From assembly GCA_910579735.1 (NCBI GenBank), contig CAJTUZ010000006.1, positions 62,001-126,000 of the forward strand: DNA of 64,000 bases, written 5' to 3'. Source of the DNA: an uncultured Lachnospiraceae bacterium. GTDB lineage: Bacteria > Bacillota > Clostridia > Lachnospirales > Lachnospiraceae. How positions within the stretch are numbered: position 1 is the stretch's first letter; each line of letters starts with the position of its first letter. Below are positions 16,571 to 24,285 of this stretch, in pieces. The position numbers and the translations under genes were made by a program. Under the pieces are notes generated by a model. It made no database searches, was not told the origin of the DNA, and saw only the letters and a list, made by a program, of their open reading frames with translations.

Positions 16571-16682
16571 CGAACAAATGTTACGAACATTCGTTCTGAT
16601 TTTCTATATTATATCGAACGTACTTTCGTATGTCAATGCTTTTTCAAGAAAAAATCGAACAAATATTCTGAATATATGTTTG
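16571..16682. promoter_or_regulatory. Cluster of LexA (SOS) boxes between lexA and the YneA-like gene
   Basis: Sites of the Gram-positive form CGAAC-N4-GTTCG occur at 16571-16584 (CGAACAAATGTTAC), 16584-16597 (CGAACATTCGTTCT), 16615-16628 (CGAACGTACTTTCG) and 16656-16669 (CGAACAAATATTCT). A weaker fifth is at 16669-16682 (TGAATATATGTTTG). One lies inside the spacer of the leftward promoter and the fifth overlaps the -35 of the lexA promoter. This predicts tight LexA repression in both directions. Confidence 0.85.
16608..16636 (-). promoter_or_regulatory. Consensus promoter of the YneA-like gene
   Basis: Minus-strand TTGACA (16631-16636) and TATAAT (16608-16613) are both perfect and separated by 17 bases. 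A LexA box fills 14 of the spacer bases (16615-16628), and another lies at 16584-16597 just past the predicted start site. Confidence 0.88.
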
Positions 16683-16708
16683 CTTTTTGAGAAAGTGTAT
16701 GGTAGAAT
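16680..16708 (+). promoter_or_regulatory. lexA promoter
   Basis: TTGCTT (16680-16685) and TAGAAT (16703-16708) are 17 bases apart. The weak fifth LexA box overlaps the -35, consistent with moderate autorepression. Confidence 0.7.
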
Positions 16709-16777
16709 GAATATATATAAAACTGAATTGTGATTACTGCAATTTATCTGTCATGGAAACGAATAAAGGAGGACTAT

Positions 16778-17395
16778 ATGGGATACGGTAAAATTACACG
16801 CAAGCAACAGGAGATTCTTGATTATATTAAAGAAGAAATTTTGACGAAGGGTTATCCGCCGGCTGTCCGGGAGATCTGTGAGGCAGTTCAGTTAAAATCT
16901 ACTTCTTCCGTGCACTCTCATCTTGAAACATTGGAAAAGAACGGATATATCAGGCGCGATCCGACCAAACCGAGAGCGATAGAGATTTGTGACGACAATT
17001 TTCAGATGGTGCGTACAGAGATGGTTTCCCTGCCTGTTATCGGCCGTGTTGCTGCCGGTTCTCCGATCCTTGCGGAAGAAAATATCGAAAGCTACTTCCC
17101 TGTTCCGGCTGATATGGTACCAGCCGGCGATTCTTTTGTTTTGAAAGTAAAAGGCGATTCCATGATCAATGCAGGGATATACAGCGGCGATCAGATTTTT
17201 GTGCATAGCTGTAATACGGCAGCTAACGGCGATACGATTGTGGCATTGATCGATGATTCCGCTACGGTCAAAACTTTTTATAAAGAAGATGGCCATATTC
17301 GCCTGCAGCCGGAAAATGACTATATGGATCCCATTATTGTAGATGATTGCCAGATTCTTGGAAAAGTATTCGGTGTTTTTCGTTTATATCGCTAA
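16778..17395 (+). CDS. lexA: LexA repressor
   Basis: The SOS-response repressor: it binds operators as a dimer and self-cleaves when RecA is activated. The 205-residue protein has an N-terminal winged helix (about 1-70, with QQEILDYIKEEI and STSSVHSHLETLEKNGYIRR). The cleavage site is Ala93-Gly94 (VAAGSP) and the peptidase pair Ser128 (GDSMINAG) and Lys165 (ATVKTFY). The ATG at 16778 follows AAAGGAGG; an earlier in-frame ATG at 16730 lies between the promoter and this ribosome site and is unlikely. Autoregulation is expected from the adjacent boxes. Confidence 0.97.
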   Translation: MGYGKITRKQQEILDYIKEEILTKGYPPAVREICEAVQLKSTSSVHSHLETLEKNGYIRRDPTKPRAIEICDDNFQMVRTEMVSLPVIGRVAAGSPILAEENIESYFPVPADMVPAGDSFVLKVKGDSMINAGIYSGDQIFVHSCNTAANGDTIVALIDDSATVKTFYKEDGHIRLQPENDYMDPIIVDDCQILGKVFGVFRLYR

Positions 17396-17557
17396 TTTTT
17401 CCAGTATACTCACCTTTTTGTAAGGGATAATAATAGTGATGGAAACTGTATGATTCCGATATTGCGTAAGGATATATTGATGAAAAACATTATGATCCTG
17501 TAGACGGCAGAGAGGTTTATGGTTTCTTTCGATTCTTATGGAAAGGGGAATATCAAC

Positions 17558-17779
17558 ATGAATAATAAAGGATTGGATTGTCTCGCCTTGACGATTGCCA
17601 TTATCGGTGCAATTAACTGGGGACTGATCGGGTTTTTCAGTTTTGACCTGGTAGCCTTTATTTTTGGTAATATGTCATGGCTTTCCAGAATTGTTTATGC
17701 ATTAGTAGGTATTGCCGGTTTATATATTATCACATTCTATATGTATGCAGGCGGTACTGTCAGAGAGGCACATCAATAA
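17558..17779 (+). CDS. DUF378 family small membrane protein
   Basis: A 73-residue protein with two hydrophobic helices, matching the DUF378 family (B. subtilis YuzA-like). The family signature LDCLALTIAIIGAINWGLIG lies at the first helix, and a second helix (ALVGIAGLYIITFYMY) follows. The ATG at 17558 is behind GGAAAGGGG and fits the family N-terminus; upstream in-frame starts do not. Function is unknown. The 160 bases between lexA and this gene show no further clear element. Confidence 0.85.
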   Translation: MNNKGLDCLALTIAIIGAINWGLIGFFSFDLVAFIFGNMSWLSRIVYALVGIAGLYIITFYMYAGGTVREAHQ

Positions 17780-17796
17780 GTATAAAACAGGTATAG

Positions 17797-17840
17797 AAAC
17801 AGAGTCAGACTTTAGACAGCCTGACTCTGTTTGCTTCTCT
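17797..17840. terminator. Terminator between convergent DUF378 and rsfS genes
   Basis: AAACAGAGTCAG (17798-17809) pairs perfectly with CTGACTCTGTTT (17821-17832) around an 11-base loop. A T-rich stretch follows on the plus strand and shorter T runs on the minus strand, so it may serve both genes. Confidence 0.75.
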
Positions 17841-17853
17841 TTATCTTTATTTT

Positions 17854-18201
17854 TTAAAGACTCTCCTTCTCTATTATCGTTCCATCACGCCAGATGCGTT
17901 CCAGATCATAGAACAGACGGTTTTCTTTATCAAAAACATGAACTATGATATCCTGAAAATCCATTAAGATCCAATTGGCGTTCTGGTAGCCTTCAATATG
18001 TTTTTCCGGATGACCGGCTCTGCCGAGAACTTCGGCGACATTGTCCGTCATCGTCTGTATCTGGCTTTTATTGGTGCCGCTTGCGATAATAAAGTAATCT
18101 GCGATCGTGGAGATATTACTGATATCAATGATCTTGATCTCTTCCGCTTTTTTATCTTCCAGCGCCTCGATCGCCAGTTTGGCTATTTCTTTTGCGTTCA
18201 T
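17854..18201 (-). CDS. rsfS: Ribosome silencing factor RsfS
   Basis: RsfS binds ribosomal protein L14 and blocks joining of the 30S and 50S subunits, saving energy in stationary phase or starvation. The protein has 115 residues from the ATG at 18201, chosen because AAAGGA lies directly upstream of it; an ATG seven codons earlier precedes that site. Signature segments are IKIIDISNISTIADYFIIASGTNKSQ, EGYQNANWILMDFQDIIVHVF and the FYDLERIW end. It closes the rplU-to-rsfS gene group, right after yqeK. Confidence 0.96.
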   Translation of the reverse strand: MNAKEIAKLAIEALEDKKAEEIKIIDISNISTIADYFIIASGTNKSQIQTMTDNVAEVLGRAGHPEKHIEGYQNANWILMDFQDIIVHVFDKENRLFYDLERIWRDGTIIEKESL

Positions 18202-18224
18202 AGATAGAATCCTTTCTTTCATTT

Positions 18225-18800
18225 TTATGATCGTGTACGTTTATAATAATCGTAGGTTTCCTGTGTCATGGAATCGATCTCCCCGCCTGTTGTCAATAAA
18301 TATGAAAGCGTATCTTCCAGAATTTTAAAAAGGGTCTGATCGAGGTCCTGATATGCCATTTTCCGTATTTGCAGCAGATTAGCGGCATGTTTTCTTCCGG
18401 GTTCGATATAGTCTGCAATATAAAGTATTTTCTCCAGTTTACTCATTTCCGGACGGCCTGTTGTATGGTATTTGATGGCATTTAATATATCATCATCGGT
18501 AACGCCATATTTTTTGCGGGCAAGAAAACTGCCTGCCTTTGCATGAAGAAGCGCCGCAGGGTTCTGCAGTTCTACTTCCGAAACGGGCAGATCGTTTTTC
18601 CGGCAAAGAGAGATCAGTTTGTCCGTGGGAAGACACTTTGCACAGTCATGCAGCAGTCCTGCGGTCATGGCGCTGTCCGTATCTACATTATGCACCATGG
18701 CAAGAGATGCAGCGGTATAGGCGACAGACAGCGTATGCTCATATCGTTTGGCATGTAGTTCTTTTTCCATTTTCTTTCTTAATTTTTTAAAATCCGCCAT
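18225..18800 (-). CDS. yqeK: YqeK-type HD-domain phosphohydrolase
   Basis: An HD-superfamily hydrolase; YqeK-group members hydrolyse diadenosine tetraphosphate symmetrically to two ADP. Metal ligands are in KRYEHTLSV (first His), GLLHDCAKC (HD pair), LLHAKAGSFLA (His) and KYHTTGRPEMSKLEKILYIADYIEPGR (His and Asp). At 191 residues it has the family length. The position between nadD and rsfS is the standard Firmicute order, which supports this assignment over a generic HD protein. Confidence 0.94.
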   Translation of the reverse strand: MADFKKLRKKMEKELHAKRYEHTLSVAYTAASLAMVHNVDTDSAMTAGLLHDCAKCLPTDKLISLCRKNDLPVSEVELQNPAALLHAKAGSFLARKKYGVTDDDILNAIKYHTTGRPEMSKLEKILYIADYIEPGRKHAANLLQIRKMAYQDLDQTLFKILEDTLSYLLTTGGEIDSMTQETYDYYKRTRS

Positions 18801-18856
18801 TTCCTGTTTCGACCTCCCATATTACAATATATCAAAATTATGATCCTTTAATCGTG

Positions 18857-19468
18857 TCAGTTTTCCTCTTTATATAGTTTATGGATGATAATATAGTCGT
18901 ATACCGTTTCCGGTACAAGGTAGCGGATCGATTTTCCTTCTTTGACAAGTCTGCGTATCATGGAAGAAGAAATCTCGATATGGCTTGTCTGAAGCAGAGA
19001 AATTTCGGCTCCGAACCTATGTGTTAAATGCCCGGCCTGTATTTCGAGCTCTGTCATGGACCGCCCGCCGCGTACCGCAGCAAGAACATGGCAGTTTGCA
19101 AATACCTGATCGGGATTTTTCCATTTTTCAATCGACCAGAGACTGTCGGCGCCCATAATAAAATAGAAATTTGTGTTTGGATTGTTATCGCGTAAGGTTA
19201 AGAGCGTTTCATAAGTATAAGTGGGTCCGGCTTTTTCTATTTCTATCGTAGAAACCTTGAAAAAGGGGTTGTCATCGATTGCAAGTCTTGTCATTTCGGT
19301 CCGGATATGTCCGGCTAACACTTCTTTTTCGTTTTTCATGTATGGGATACCGCTTGGCAGAAAAATGACTTCATCCAAACAAAACTGCTCTCTTGCTTTT
19401 TCCGCGATGATCAGGTGTCCCATATGGATCGGATTAAAAGTTCCTCCCATAATACCTATATTTCTCAA
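18857..19468 (-). CDS. nadD: Nicotinate-nucleotide adenylyltransferase
   Basis: Adenylates nicotinic acid mononucleotide to deamido-NAD in NAD synthesis. The 203-residue protein has the nucleotidyltransferase signature GGTFNPIHMGHL at the N-terminus, the FYFIMGADSLWSIEKW segment and the C-terminal IEISSSMIRRLVKEGKSIRYLVP motif (SxxxR in the ISSSMIR part). The start codon lies 10 bases after an AGGATGA sequence. It is preceded by a short tandem-repeat spacer that separates it from yhbY. Confidence 0.96.
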   Translation of the reverse strand: MRNIGIMGGTFNPIHMGHLIIAEKAREQFCLDEVIFLPSGIPYMKNEKEVLAGHIRTEMTRLAIDDNPFFKVSTIEIEKAGPTYTYETLLTLRDNNPNTNFYFIMGADSLWSIEKWKNPDQVFANCHVLAAVRGGRSMTELEIQAGHLTHRFGAEISLLQTSHIEISSSMIRRLVKEGKSIRYLVPETVYDYIIIHKLYKEEN

Positions 19469-19483
19469 TACAGATCATCCTTT

Positions 19484-19560
19484 CCCAATATTATGGCGAT
19501 ATGCTATTGGCTCATCCCAATATTATGGCAATATGCTTTTGGTCTTTTCCATATTATGGC
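19484..19560. repeat. Tandem ~32-base repeat between yhbY and nadD
   Basis: A 32-base unit beginning CCCAATATTATGG starts at 19484 and again at 19516. The second copy differs by a few bases (GCGATATGCTATTGG versus GCAATATGCTTTTGG). A third, truncated and slightly diverged copy from about 19548 runs into the end of yhbY, so its ATTATGG supplies the yhbY stop codon. It fills nearly the whole spacer. Confidence 0.75.
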
Positions 19561-19841
19561 AGCGTGATCTTCGGATTTTTCTTATCCGGTTTGTATAATA
19601 TGATTTTTTTGCCGATTACCTGAACGACCTGAGAATGAGTTCTTTCCGCTATCATTTCGGCTATTTCATGCGGGTCGTCAGCACAGTTTTTTAAAACGGC
19701 TATTTTGATCAGTTCCTTGGTATGGAACGTCTCTTCGATCGCTTCGGTAAATTCCGGTGTCAGGCTCGCTTTGCCGACCTGGAACACGGGATTTAAGCTG
19801 CTTGCAAGACTTTTTAAATAAGCTCTTTGTTTACTTGTCAT
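19554..19841 (-). CDS. yhbY: YhbY-type CRM-domain RNA-binding protein
   Basis: A one-domain CRM/YhbY protein of 95 residues that associates with pre-50S ribosomal particles. Family features are TSKQRAYLKSLASSLNPVFQVGKASLT at the N-terminus, ELIKIAVLKNCADDP in the middle, and VQVIGKKIILYKPDKKNPKI at the C-terminus, which includes the GxxxxLYR-like loop as GKKIILYK. It lies between obg and nadD as in many Firmicutes. Its last codons fall within a tandem repeat. Confidence 0.95.
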   Translation of the reverse strand: MTSKQRAYLKSLASSLNPVFQVGKASLTPEFTEAIEETFHTKELIKIAVLKNCADDPHEIAEMIAERTHSQVVQVIGKKIILYKPDKKNPKITLP

Positions 19842-19877
19842 GTTAACTCCTGTTCATCTGTCCCTGCGGACAAAATT

Positions 19878-21176
19878 TTATTTATAATAATCGAAGGAAA
19901 GTCCGTACATTCTGACGGTACTGCCCTCTTCTATGCCCAGTTCCTCTAACTGCTTTAAAATATCGTTTTCTTTTAAGAAGTTCTGGAAGAAACGGAAACC
20001 CTTTTCCGATTCCAGATTCGTGTAAGAAAGCATTTTTTCTATACGGGGACCTTCTACAACATATTCGTTATTTTCCGCGTCGTAGGAGACTGTAAGCGGC
20101 TCGTTTTGAACGCTCAAATGTTCTTCCGGTACATATTCCGGTTCGAATACAAGCGGCGGTTCATCAAGCGCATCCAGACGGTTTTGCACGGCATAGAGAA
20201 GCTCGCGGATACCTTTGCCGCTTATGGCGGAAATAGGATACACGGGAATTCCCTGAGGTTCAAATTCTTCGCGGATCAGTTGAACGGGATTTGCTGCAGC
20301 ATTTTCTTCATCATAGATCATGTCGGTCTTATTGGCGGCAATGATCTGCGGTCTTGCCGCGATATCCGGATTGTAGGCGGCAAGCTCTTTGTTGATCGCA
20401 TAGATATCCGCTATCGGATCCCGGCCCTCTACGGAAGCGGCATCTACAATGTGTATGATGAGTTTCGTTCGTTCGATATGCCGCAGGAATTCATGACCGA
20501 GACCTACCCCTTCCGATGCGCCTTCGATCAGGCCCGGAATGTCTGCAATGACAAATCCTTTTGCATCATCCAGGTCCACTACGCCCAGATTGGGATTCAA
20601 CGTTGTAAAATGGTAGTTGGCAATTTTGGGGCGGGCATTGGATACTTTGGATAAAAAGGTGGATTTGCCGACATTTGGGAATCCTACCAGACCGACGTCC
20701 GCTATGACCTTCAGCTCCAGAAGAAGTTCCAGTTCCATGGCAGGCTGTCCGGGCTGTGCATATTTGGGGGCCTGCATCTTGCTGGTGGCATAATGCTGGT
20801 TGCCGCTGCCGCCCCTGCCGCCCTTTAATAGGAGTACTTCTTTGTTTTCTCCGGACATGTCCACAATGACCTTGCCGCTCTGCGCTTCTTTGATTACTGT
20901 ACCGGCCGGGACTTTGATCATGATATCTTCTCCGTTTTTGCCCGCGCAATTGCGTTTTCCGCCTTCTGCACCATTTCCTGCACAATATTTCCTGATATGA
21001 CGGAAATCCGTCAGCGTATTCAGACCTTCGTCGATCACAAAATAGACGCTGCCGCCGTTGCCGCCGTCACCGCCATCCGGTCCGCCGTTTGGCACATATT
21101 TCTCTCTACGGAAAGAAACGTGTCCATCGCCGCCCTTACCGCTTTTTACATAAATTTTCGCTCGATCCGCAAACAT
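19878..21176 (-). CDS. obg: Obg GTPase (CgtA)
   Basis: An essential ribosome-associated GTPase that acts in late 50S assembly and stress responses. The 432-residue protein shows the three expected domains. These are the glycine-rich Obg fold (about 1-158, FADRAKIYVKSGKGGDGHVSF), the G domain (about 159-335, with GFPNVGKST, DIPGLIEGASEG, NKTDM and SAISGKGI) and the C-terminal OCT domain (about 355-432, ending MYGLSFDYYK). Gene order rpmA-obg-yhbY-nadD is the usual Firmicute arrangement. Confidence 0.98.
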   Translation of the reverse strand: MFADRAKIYVKSGKGGDGHVSFRREKYVPNGGPDGGDGGNGGSVYFVIDEGLNTLTDFRHIRKYCAGNGAEGGKRNCAGKNGEDIMIKVPAGTVIKEAQSGKVIVDMSGENKEVLLLKGGRGGSGNQHYATSKMQAPKYAQPGQPAMELELLLELKVIADVGLVGFPNVGKSTFLSKVSNARPKIANYHFTTLNPNLGVVDLDDAKGFVIADIPGLIEGASEGVGLGHEFLRHIERTKLIIHIVDAASVEGRDPIADIYAINKELAAYNPDIAARPQIIAANKTDMIYDEENAAANPVQLIREEFEPQGIPVYPISAISGKGIRELLYAVQNRLDALDEPPLVFEPEYVPEEHLSVQNEPLTVSYDAENNEYVVEGPRIEKMLSYTNLESEKGFRFFQNFLKENDILKQLEELGIEEGSTVRMYGLSFDYYK

Positions 21177-21263
21177 AATAGATGCTCCTCCTATAAGGAA
21201 AAAAAGGCTTCAAACATATGTTTGAAGCCCGGTTCATTCGCATACTGAAAGAACATTGTTCTC

Positions 21264-21551
21264 TCAATCTTTTTCGACAGGATATACGGAAGCCTGTTTT
21301 TTGTCTCTTCCTTTTCTTTCAAATCTCAGAACACCGTCAACCAATGCGAATAACGTATCGTCTCCGCCGATACCTACATTGATGCCCGGATGAATCTTTG
21401 TTCCGCGCTGTCTGTATAAGATATTTCCTGCTTTTACGAATTGTCCGTCAGCTCTTTTTGCACCTAATCTTTTGGATTCGGAATCTCTGCCGTTTTTCGT
21501 GGAACCAACACCTTTTTTATGTGCAAAAAATTGCAGGTTCATATTCAACAT
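21264..21551 (-). CDS. rpmA: 50S ribosomal protein L27 (precursor form)
   Basis: L27 reaches the peptidyl-transferase centre with its N-terminus. This 95-residue form starts with MLNMNLQFFAHKKG, the Firmicute-type extension that must be removed between Phe and Ala by the protease Prp for a functional ribosome. The rest shows the family signature GRDSESKRLGAKRADGQFV and GNILYRQRGTKIHPG. The ATG at 21551 follows GGAG by 10 bases; a second ATG three codons in (21542) would give the same mature protein. prp lies directly upstream. Confidence 0.98.
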   Translation of the reverse strand: MLNMNLQFFAHKKGVGSTKNGRDSESKRLGAKRADGQFVKAGNILYRQRGTKIHPGINVGIGGDDTLFALVDGVLRFERKGRDKKQASVYPVEKD

Positions 21552-21622
21552 GATATCTTCACTCCTTTCTCTTCAACTTGCAGAAATTTTGAAACGTGAG
21601 TTCAAAATTATATCACTTCTTG

Positions 21623-21952
21623 TTATATCTTTTTAAATTCCAGTTTGCAATATTTTTTCCCGTATTGTGATGCAATATGAGAAAGTCCAAGTACCAGAGA
21701 ATCTATCAAAACCAGGGATTTCTCCTGCAGGGATGTCTGAAATTCGCATTTGATCAGTCCCTTTTCCTCATCGGTCGTAACCAGAAGAGTCTCTTTTGTG
21801 ATCTCTTCCAACGAGTTAATGGTATTGATGACCAGAACGGAAACGGCGGCACAGACGATATCTCTGCCATGATCGTCGAATCCGGCATGTCCGCTGCATA
21901 TAAAGTCCTTATATTCTCCTGACTTTGTTTGATGAAATGTTACAGTGATCAT
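21623..21952 (-). CDS. prp: Ribosomal-processing cysteine protease Prp
   Basis: The protease that removes the N-terminal extension of L27 in Firmicutes. The 109-residue protein carries the catalytic dyad in conserved context: His in CSGHAGFDDHGRDIVC and Cys in VCAAVSVLVINTINSLEE. Its location between rplU and rpmA is diagnostic, and the L27 gene beside it has the matching LQFF-AHKKG cleavage site. It begins nine bases after the rplU stop, so the genes are cotranscribed. Confidence 0.96.
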   Translation of the reverse strand: MITVTFHQTKSGEYKDFICSGHAGFDDHGRDIVCAAVSVLVINTINSLEEITKETLLVTTDEEKGLIKCEFQTSLQEKSLVLIDSLVLGLSHIASQYGKKYCKLEFKKI

Positions 21953-21961
21953 CCCACACCC

Positions 21962-22267
21962 TTAAGCATTGATCTTATCAATTTTTACCTGAGTATATGC
22001 TTGTCTGTGACCGTTTTTCTTATGATAGCCGGATTTTCTTTTATACTTGTAAACAATAACTTTACGGCCGCGTCCCTGATCCATAACGGTTCCGGATACG
22101 GTTGCATTCGCAACGTCGCCTGCTACTTTTAGCTCTTTATCGCTTACAGCTATCACCTGGTCAAATGTAACAGCAGCTCCTACTTCGGCATCCAGTTTTT
22201 CAACTTTGATTACATCGCCTTCGGATACTTTGTACTGTTTTCCGCCTGTTGCAATAATCGCGTACAT
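21962..22267 (-). CDS. rplU: 50S ribosomal protein L21
   Basis: A primary 23S rRNA-binding ribosomal protein of 101 residues. It starts MYAIIATGGKQYKVSEGD and ends with the C-terminal KRKSGYHKKNGHRQAYTQVKI signature. The ATG at 22267 follows AAGGAGG and matches the family start; a longer in-frame start is not needed. It is the first gene of the rplU-prp-rpmA-obg-yhbY-nadD-yqeK-rsfS group and has a strong promoter and a structured leader upstream. Confidence 0.98.
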   Translation of the reverse strand: MYAIIATGGKQYKVSEGDVIKVEKLDAEVGAAVTFDQVIAVSDKELKVAGDVANATVSGTVMDQGRGRKVIVYKYKRKSGYHKKNGHRQAYTQVKIDKINA

Positions 22268-22384
22268 ATGGCACCTCCTTCGCATGAACAAATGTTCATC
22301 TTACTCGCCAGTTTCGGTGATGCCGGAAACCTTACTTTGTAAAGTAATTTGGGCATACTTATACCTCACTGTGCGGCATACTCA
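22268..22384 (-). promoter_or_regulatory. Structured 5' leader of rplU, possible L21 autoregulatory leader
   Basis: About 115 bases lie between the predicted transcription start and the rplU ATG. On the minus strand they contain a short ACTTT/AAAGT hairpin and a perfect ATGAACA/TGTTCAT hairpin just before the ribosome site. Firmicutes have a known L21 leader motif at this position. I cannot confirm its consensus by eye, so the identity is inference. Confidence 0.5.
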
Positions 22385-22387
22385 AAT

Positions 22388-22416
22388 ATTTTATACTTTT
22401 TATCCCTGTTTGTCAA
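22388..22416 (-). promoter_or_regulatory. rplU promoter
   Basis: Minus-strand TTGACA (22411-22416) and TAAAAT (22388-22393) are separated by 17 bases. It lies immediately after the end of the Nudix gene. Confidence 0.8.
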
Positions 22417-22418
22417 TA

Positions 22419-22973
22419 TCAGGGCAGAAATTTTTGGAAAAAATATGCGGCTATCTGTGCACGTGAACTGAATTCTTCCGTTTCAAGGAGCTCCTTTACT
22501 TCCTCTTTGGTATAGAACTTCGCTTCAATCTGTTCATTTTCGGATGTATGGTCTTCGAAACTGCCTTCTGCTTCCACAAAGGCAATCTGTGTTTTAACAT
22601 CCGAAAAAGCGACTGCGGCAAAGGAAGGTTTTAGGATCTGCAGAATTTTTTTGACCTGCAGTCCGGTCTCTTCATACAGTTCTCTTTGAATACACTCTTC
22701 TACAGACTCGCCGTCTTCGATCATGCCGGCGCACAGATTATAAACATAATGGTTCACGCCCATCCGGAATTCGCGTAAAAGAAGCATTTTGTCCTCATAA
22801 TAGGCTACGATGGAAACGCCGCTGACTGTATTTCCAAGAGCATCTTTATCCGGAATCTCATGTCTGCTGACAATTTCGTATATTTTTTCGTTGCCTTTTT
22901 TATTCAGATAAGTCAGTTCATAATTTTTCAGGTATTTTCCGTCTTTTACTTTTTTTAACTGCAATAATTTCAT
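22419..22973 (-). CDS. Nudix hydrolase, ADP-ribose pyrophosphatase-like
   Basis: Cleaves a nucleoside diphosphate linked to another moiety; length (184 residues) and the N-terminal strand region resemble ADP-ribose pyrophosphatases. The Nudix box is complete: GMIEDGESVEECIQRELYEE followed by TGL near residues 88-110, with a preceding REFR segment typical of the ADP-ribose group. Substrate choice is uncertain. It follows rng by two bases and is probably the last gene of that operon. Confidence 0.9.
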   Translation of the reverse strand: MKLLQLKKVKDGKYLKNYELTYLNKKGNEKIYEIVSRHEIPDKDALGNTVSGVSIVAYYEDKMLLLREFRMGVNHYVYNLCAGMIEDGESVEECIQRELYEETGLQVKKILQILKPSFAAVAFSDVKTQIAFVEAEGSFEDHTSENEQIEAKFYTKEEVKELLETEEFSSRAQIAAYFFQKFLP

Positions 22974-22975
22974 AC

Positions 22976-24244
22976 TCAGGATTTTCCTTTCTGCGGTTTT
23001 TTCATCTGTTCTGCAAAGGACTTATTTCTCTTCTGCCGTGTAAGCTCCATAAGTCCGAGTCCCGTAATATCCACGACATAAGCCGGGAGGGGATCTTTTT
23101 TTAACAGCGTTTTCATATATTCCATTAACTGCCCGGTATGTTCTTTTCGTTTCATATTGATGAAGTCTATCAGGATTATGCCGGAAAGATTTCTGGCCCG
23201 CAAGGCTTCTGCAATCGCTTCCGCGGCTTCCAGATTGATTTTTAAGTAAGTCGCTTCCTGCTCTTTGCGGGACTCATATTTTCCGGTATTGACGTCTATG
23301 GACACTAATGCTTCCGTCTGTTCGATAATAAGATAGGCGCCGGATTTTAACCAGACTTTTTTGTCCGTCAGTTCACGAATCCTTGTTTCTATGGAATAGA
23401 GTTTATATAACGGCAGTTTTTCATCCTCATAAAAGCGTACCAAAGAGGCCGTCTTTGCATCGGCGGCAAGGAGCTCGTAGATTTCCTTTTCATCTGTAAT
23501 GATCTCGTCATATTCGGAGAGGTAACAGTTTTTGACAAAAGAAAGGCAGGAGGATTCATTTTGGTAGAGGCAGCTGAAACAGGTTCTTTTATCTCCCGTT
23601 TGCAGAATGTGCTCTAAATGGGAGGCCAGTTTCTGCGCTTCTGAGGTTACGACCGATATGTCCGTGACGATTCCGGCATTGGTGCGGATTGTTATGTTAA
23701 AATGTCGGGCAATCTCCTGAAGCGGCAGGGTGTTTTTGAATAAGTGTTTGTATTTGGTCCCGAGTTTGGCAGAAATCTTTATGTTACGGCCCGGATCAGA
23801 ATCTGTGTTGTCCTGCGTTTGGGTTATGGGAGATATGACCGTATAGGCGCCTGCCAGGGAAAGTCTGGCAGAAACACCTGCCAGCTTGGTTTTAATAGGC
23901 TCTTTCACAAGCTGCACAAGCAATTCGTCACCGGTTTTTAATGTGCCGTCAGCACATCTGTTTGTGATAATGGCGTCTTTTGCTTCCGCAAGCGGCAGGA
24001 ATGTCAGCACTCCTTTGGAAATCTCTACGAAAGCAGCGCCGATATTCGGGGCGGTGTTTTGTACTTTTCCTATATAAATATTGCCTATGGCGGAAGCAAT
24101 CCTTTCTTTTTGCAGATCTTTTGTAAGCGCATCCGTTAAGTCATCCGCCTGAATGGAAAGGATGTGATTCCGGCAGAGCAGGATGGAAAACAGTTTATCA
24201 TATAATTTTAAGATCAGAATTTTTCCTTTTTCATGATCGAGCAT
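22976..24244 (-). CDS. rng: Ribonuclease G/E family protein
   Basis: A single-strand-specific endoribonuclease of the RNase E/G family, acting in rRNA maturation or mRNA decay. The ATG at 24244 follows GGGAGGAC and gives 422 residues, slightly shorter than E. coli RNase G. An S1-like segment (IYIGKVQNTAPNIGAAFVEI) lies near the N-terminus. The catalytic region has VSIDVNTGKYESRKEQEATYLKIN... and GIILIDFINMKRKEH, with the two conserved Asp residues. A CFSCLYQNESSC cluster occurs in the middle. It is downstream of the radical-SAM-associated pair, as often seen near rplU in Clostridia. Confidence 0.92.
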   Translation of the reverse strand: MLDHEKGKILILKLYDKLFSILLCRNHILSIQADDLTDALTKDLQKERIASAIGNIYIGKVQNTAPNIGAAFVEISKGVLTFLPLAEAKDAIITNRCADGTLKTGDELLVQLVKEPIKTKLAGVSARLSLAGAYTVISPITQTQDNTDSDPGRNIKISAKLGTKYKHLFKNTLPLQEIARHFNITIRTNAGIVTDISVVTSEAQKLASHLEHILQTGDKRTCFSCLYQNESSCLSFVKNCYLSEYDEIITDEKEIYELLAADAKTASLVRFYEDEKLPLYKLYSIETRIRELTDKKVWLKSGAYLIIEQTEALVSIDVNTGKYESRKEQEATYLKINLEAAEAIAEALRARNLSGIILIDFINMKRKEHTGQLMEYMKTLLKKDPLPAYVVDITGLGLMELTRQKRNKSFAEQMKKPQKGKS

Positions 24245-24285
24245 GATGTCCTCCCTAAGTGACGACAAACTATGTATGACAGGCT

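Noticed and set aside
19484..19560. CRISPR-like array
   Set aside because: The units abut with no spacers, and no cas genes occur in the window.
20106..20654. 182-codon plus-strand frame opposite obg
   Set aside because: Shadow of the obg G domain and C-terminus; no independent signals.
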